Assembly: GCA_963775695.1 (NCBI GenBank) | Contig: CAVZJU010000007.1 | Coordinates: 372,001 to 436,000 of the forward strand | Direction of reading: 5' to 3' | Origin: DATBLE01 sp963775695 | GTDB lineage: Bacteria > Actinomycetota > Thermoleophilia > Gaiellales > Gaiellaceae | Length of the DNA stretch: 64,000 nucleotides | Shown: positions 63,648 through 64,000 of the stretch, in pieces | Position numbering within the stretch: the first letter of the stretch is position 1 | Layout of the letters: each line of letters starts with the position of its first letter | Position numbers and translations under genes: made by a program | Notes under the pieces: generated by a model | Databases searched by the model: none | What the model saw: only the letters and a program-made list of their open reading frames with translations | What the model was told of the DNA's origin: nothing

Positions 63648-64000
63648 CGGGTCCTCTTGTCGAGCCACGCGTCGATCCAGTCGAGCAGCTCCCGGTGTCC
63701 CAGCTCGATCCCGGCCATCCGGTCGAGCATGATCCCCTCGTTGAACGTGTACACGAGCGTGACGAGGGCCTCGAGCGGGATCTCGAGCCCGAGCTCGTCC
63801 CGGAGGGGTGCGAAGGCCTCGACCAGGACGGCACGCCACTCGGCGTGCACGCGTGCGAGCCGCTCTCGGAGGTCGGCGCGGTTCCAGGCCAGCGCCTGCA
63901 GCTCGAACCAGATCTTCTGGTAGAGACGGTCTTCCTCGAGGTAGGCCATTGCCGTCCGCCACTTCTCGAGGAAGGGGATGTCCGCCGCGTACATCTGGCG
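63644..64000 (-). CDS. TetR-type regulator, C-terminal part (runs off the window)
   Basis: The last ~118 codons of a gene whose start lies beyond base 64000. The text (YQKIWFELQALAWNRADLRERL, then EALVTLVYTFNEGIMLDRMAG) matches the helical ligand-binding half of TetR/AcrR proteins. The DNA-binding half is outside the window. Its TGA overlaps the ATG of the hydrolase-glycosyltransferase gene, which it probably controls. Confidence 0.7.
   Translation of the reverse strand, partial: RQMYAADIPFLEKWRTAMAYLEEDRLYQKIWFELQALAWNRADLRERLARVHAEWRAVLVEAFAPLRDELGLEIPLEALVTLVYTFNEGIMLDRMAGIELGHRELLDWIDAWLDKRTR

Overview
The window looks like chromosomal DNA from a high-GC actinobacterium, probably of the deep Thermoleophilia (Gaiellales/Solirubrobacterales) type. 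This placement is an inference. It rests on the very high GC, the many GTG/TTG starts, the pervasive stop/start overlaps, the repeated TAGACT-like -10 boxes placed only about 7-11 bases before start codons, and the gene set (NarL-type kinases, PPi-type phosphofructokinase, Rex, adjacent tsaE-tsaB-rimI and tsaD, F420-type small enzymes, proofreading-less PolA). There is no rRNA, CRISPR array, integrase or intact insertion sequence. Most of the window is ordinary housekeeping sequence with several small oddities.

Layout. 0-5 kb: a receiver protein, a large PAS histidine kinase and a class III cyclase fused to a NarL regulator. 5-10 kb: a BBE-type flavin oxidase and a LolDE/MacB-type ABC exporter. 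10-14 kb: deoC with a full and a half-length aldehyde dehydrogenase, then a catalytically degenerate TrpC-like barrel. 14-18 kb: a membrane glycosyltransferase, a lipoprotein, a Tat-exported protein and a GNAT enzyme. 18-20 kb (minus): PPi-type phosphofructokinase overlapping a DDAH-like gene. 20.1-20.7 kb: a decayed gap ending in tRNA-Leu(CAA). 20.9-25 kb: livHMGF without its binding protein. 25-29 kb: a LarA-like gene divergent from polA. 29-34.5 kb: rpsA, a frameshifted coaE, a lytic transglycosylase, a ribbon-helix-helix regulator with a readable operator, a 42-residue protein, a DUF4097 protein and a broken MFS transporter.

34.5-48.5 kb: a shortened pabB-like gene coupled to pabC, a DUF1360 protein, uvrB, an arylsulfotransferase-like protein, an alpha/beta-hydrolase/cyclase fusion, an unusual tRNA, a phosphoesterase, a small membrane protein, an AI-2E-family protein, uvrA behind an SOS box, and a phospholipase-D-like enzyme. 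48.5-56.5 kb: a DUF385 protein, a Yip1-like protein, a histidine phosphatase, panB-panC-DUF2520 (pantothenate), a RimJ-like enzyme, an FmdB zinc ribbon, family-4 uracil-DNA glycosylase, and tsaE-tsaB-rimI plus tsaD (t6A modification). 56.5-64 kb: a subtilase, glutamate dehydrogenase, a glutaredoxin-like protein, rex, and a hydrolase-glycosyltransferase fusion coupled to a partial TetR gene.

The most unusual item is an 86-nt tRNA-like gene at 41325-41410 (minus). It has an 8-bp acceptor stem, a tiny D-loop, a long variable arm and G73, which are tRNA-Sec/Ser features, but it carries a GAG (Leu) anticodon. Just downstream, its own transcript contains 14 nt perfectly complementary to its anticodon arm. 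Other points worth attention are the dispersed perfect hairpins (one inside tsaD, one abutting the tsaD start codon), the internally deleted pabB, the frameshifted coaE, and the leaderless-promoter pattern.
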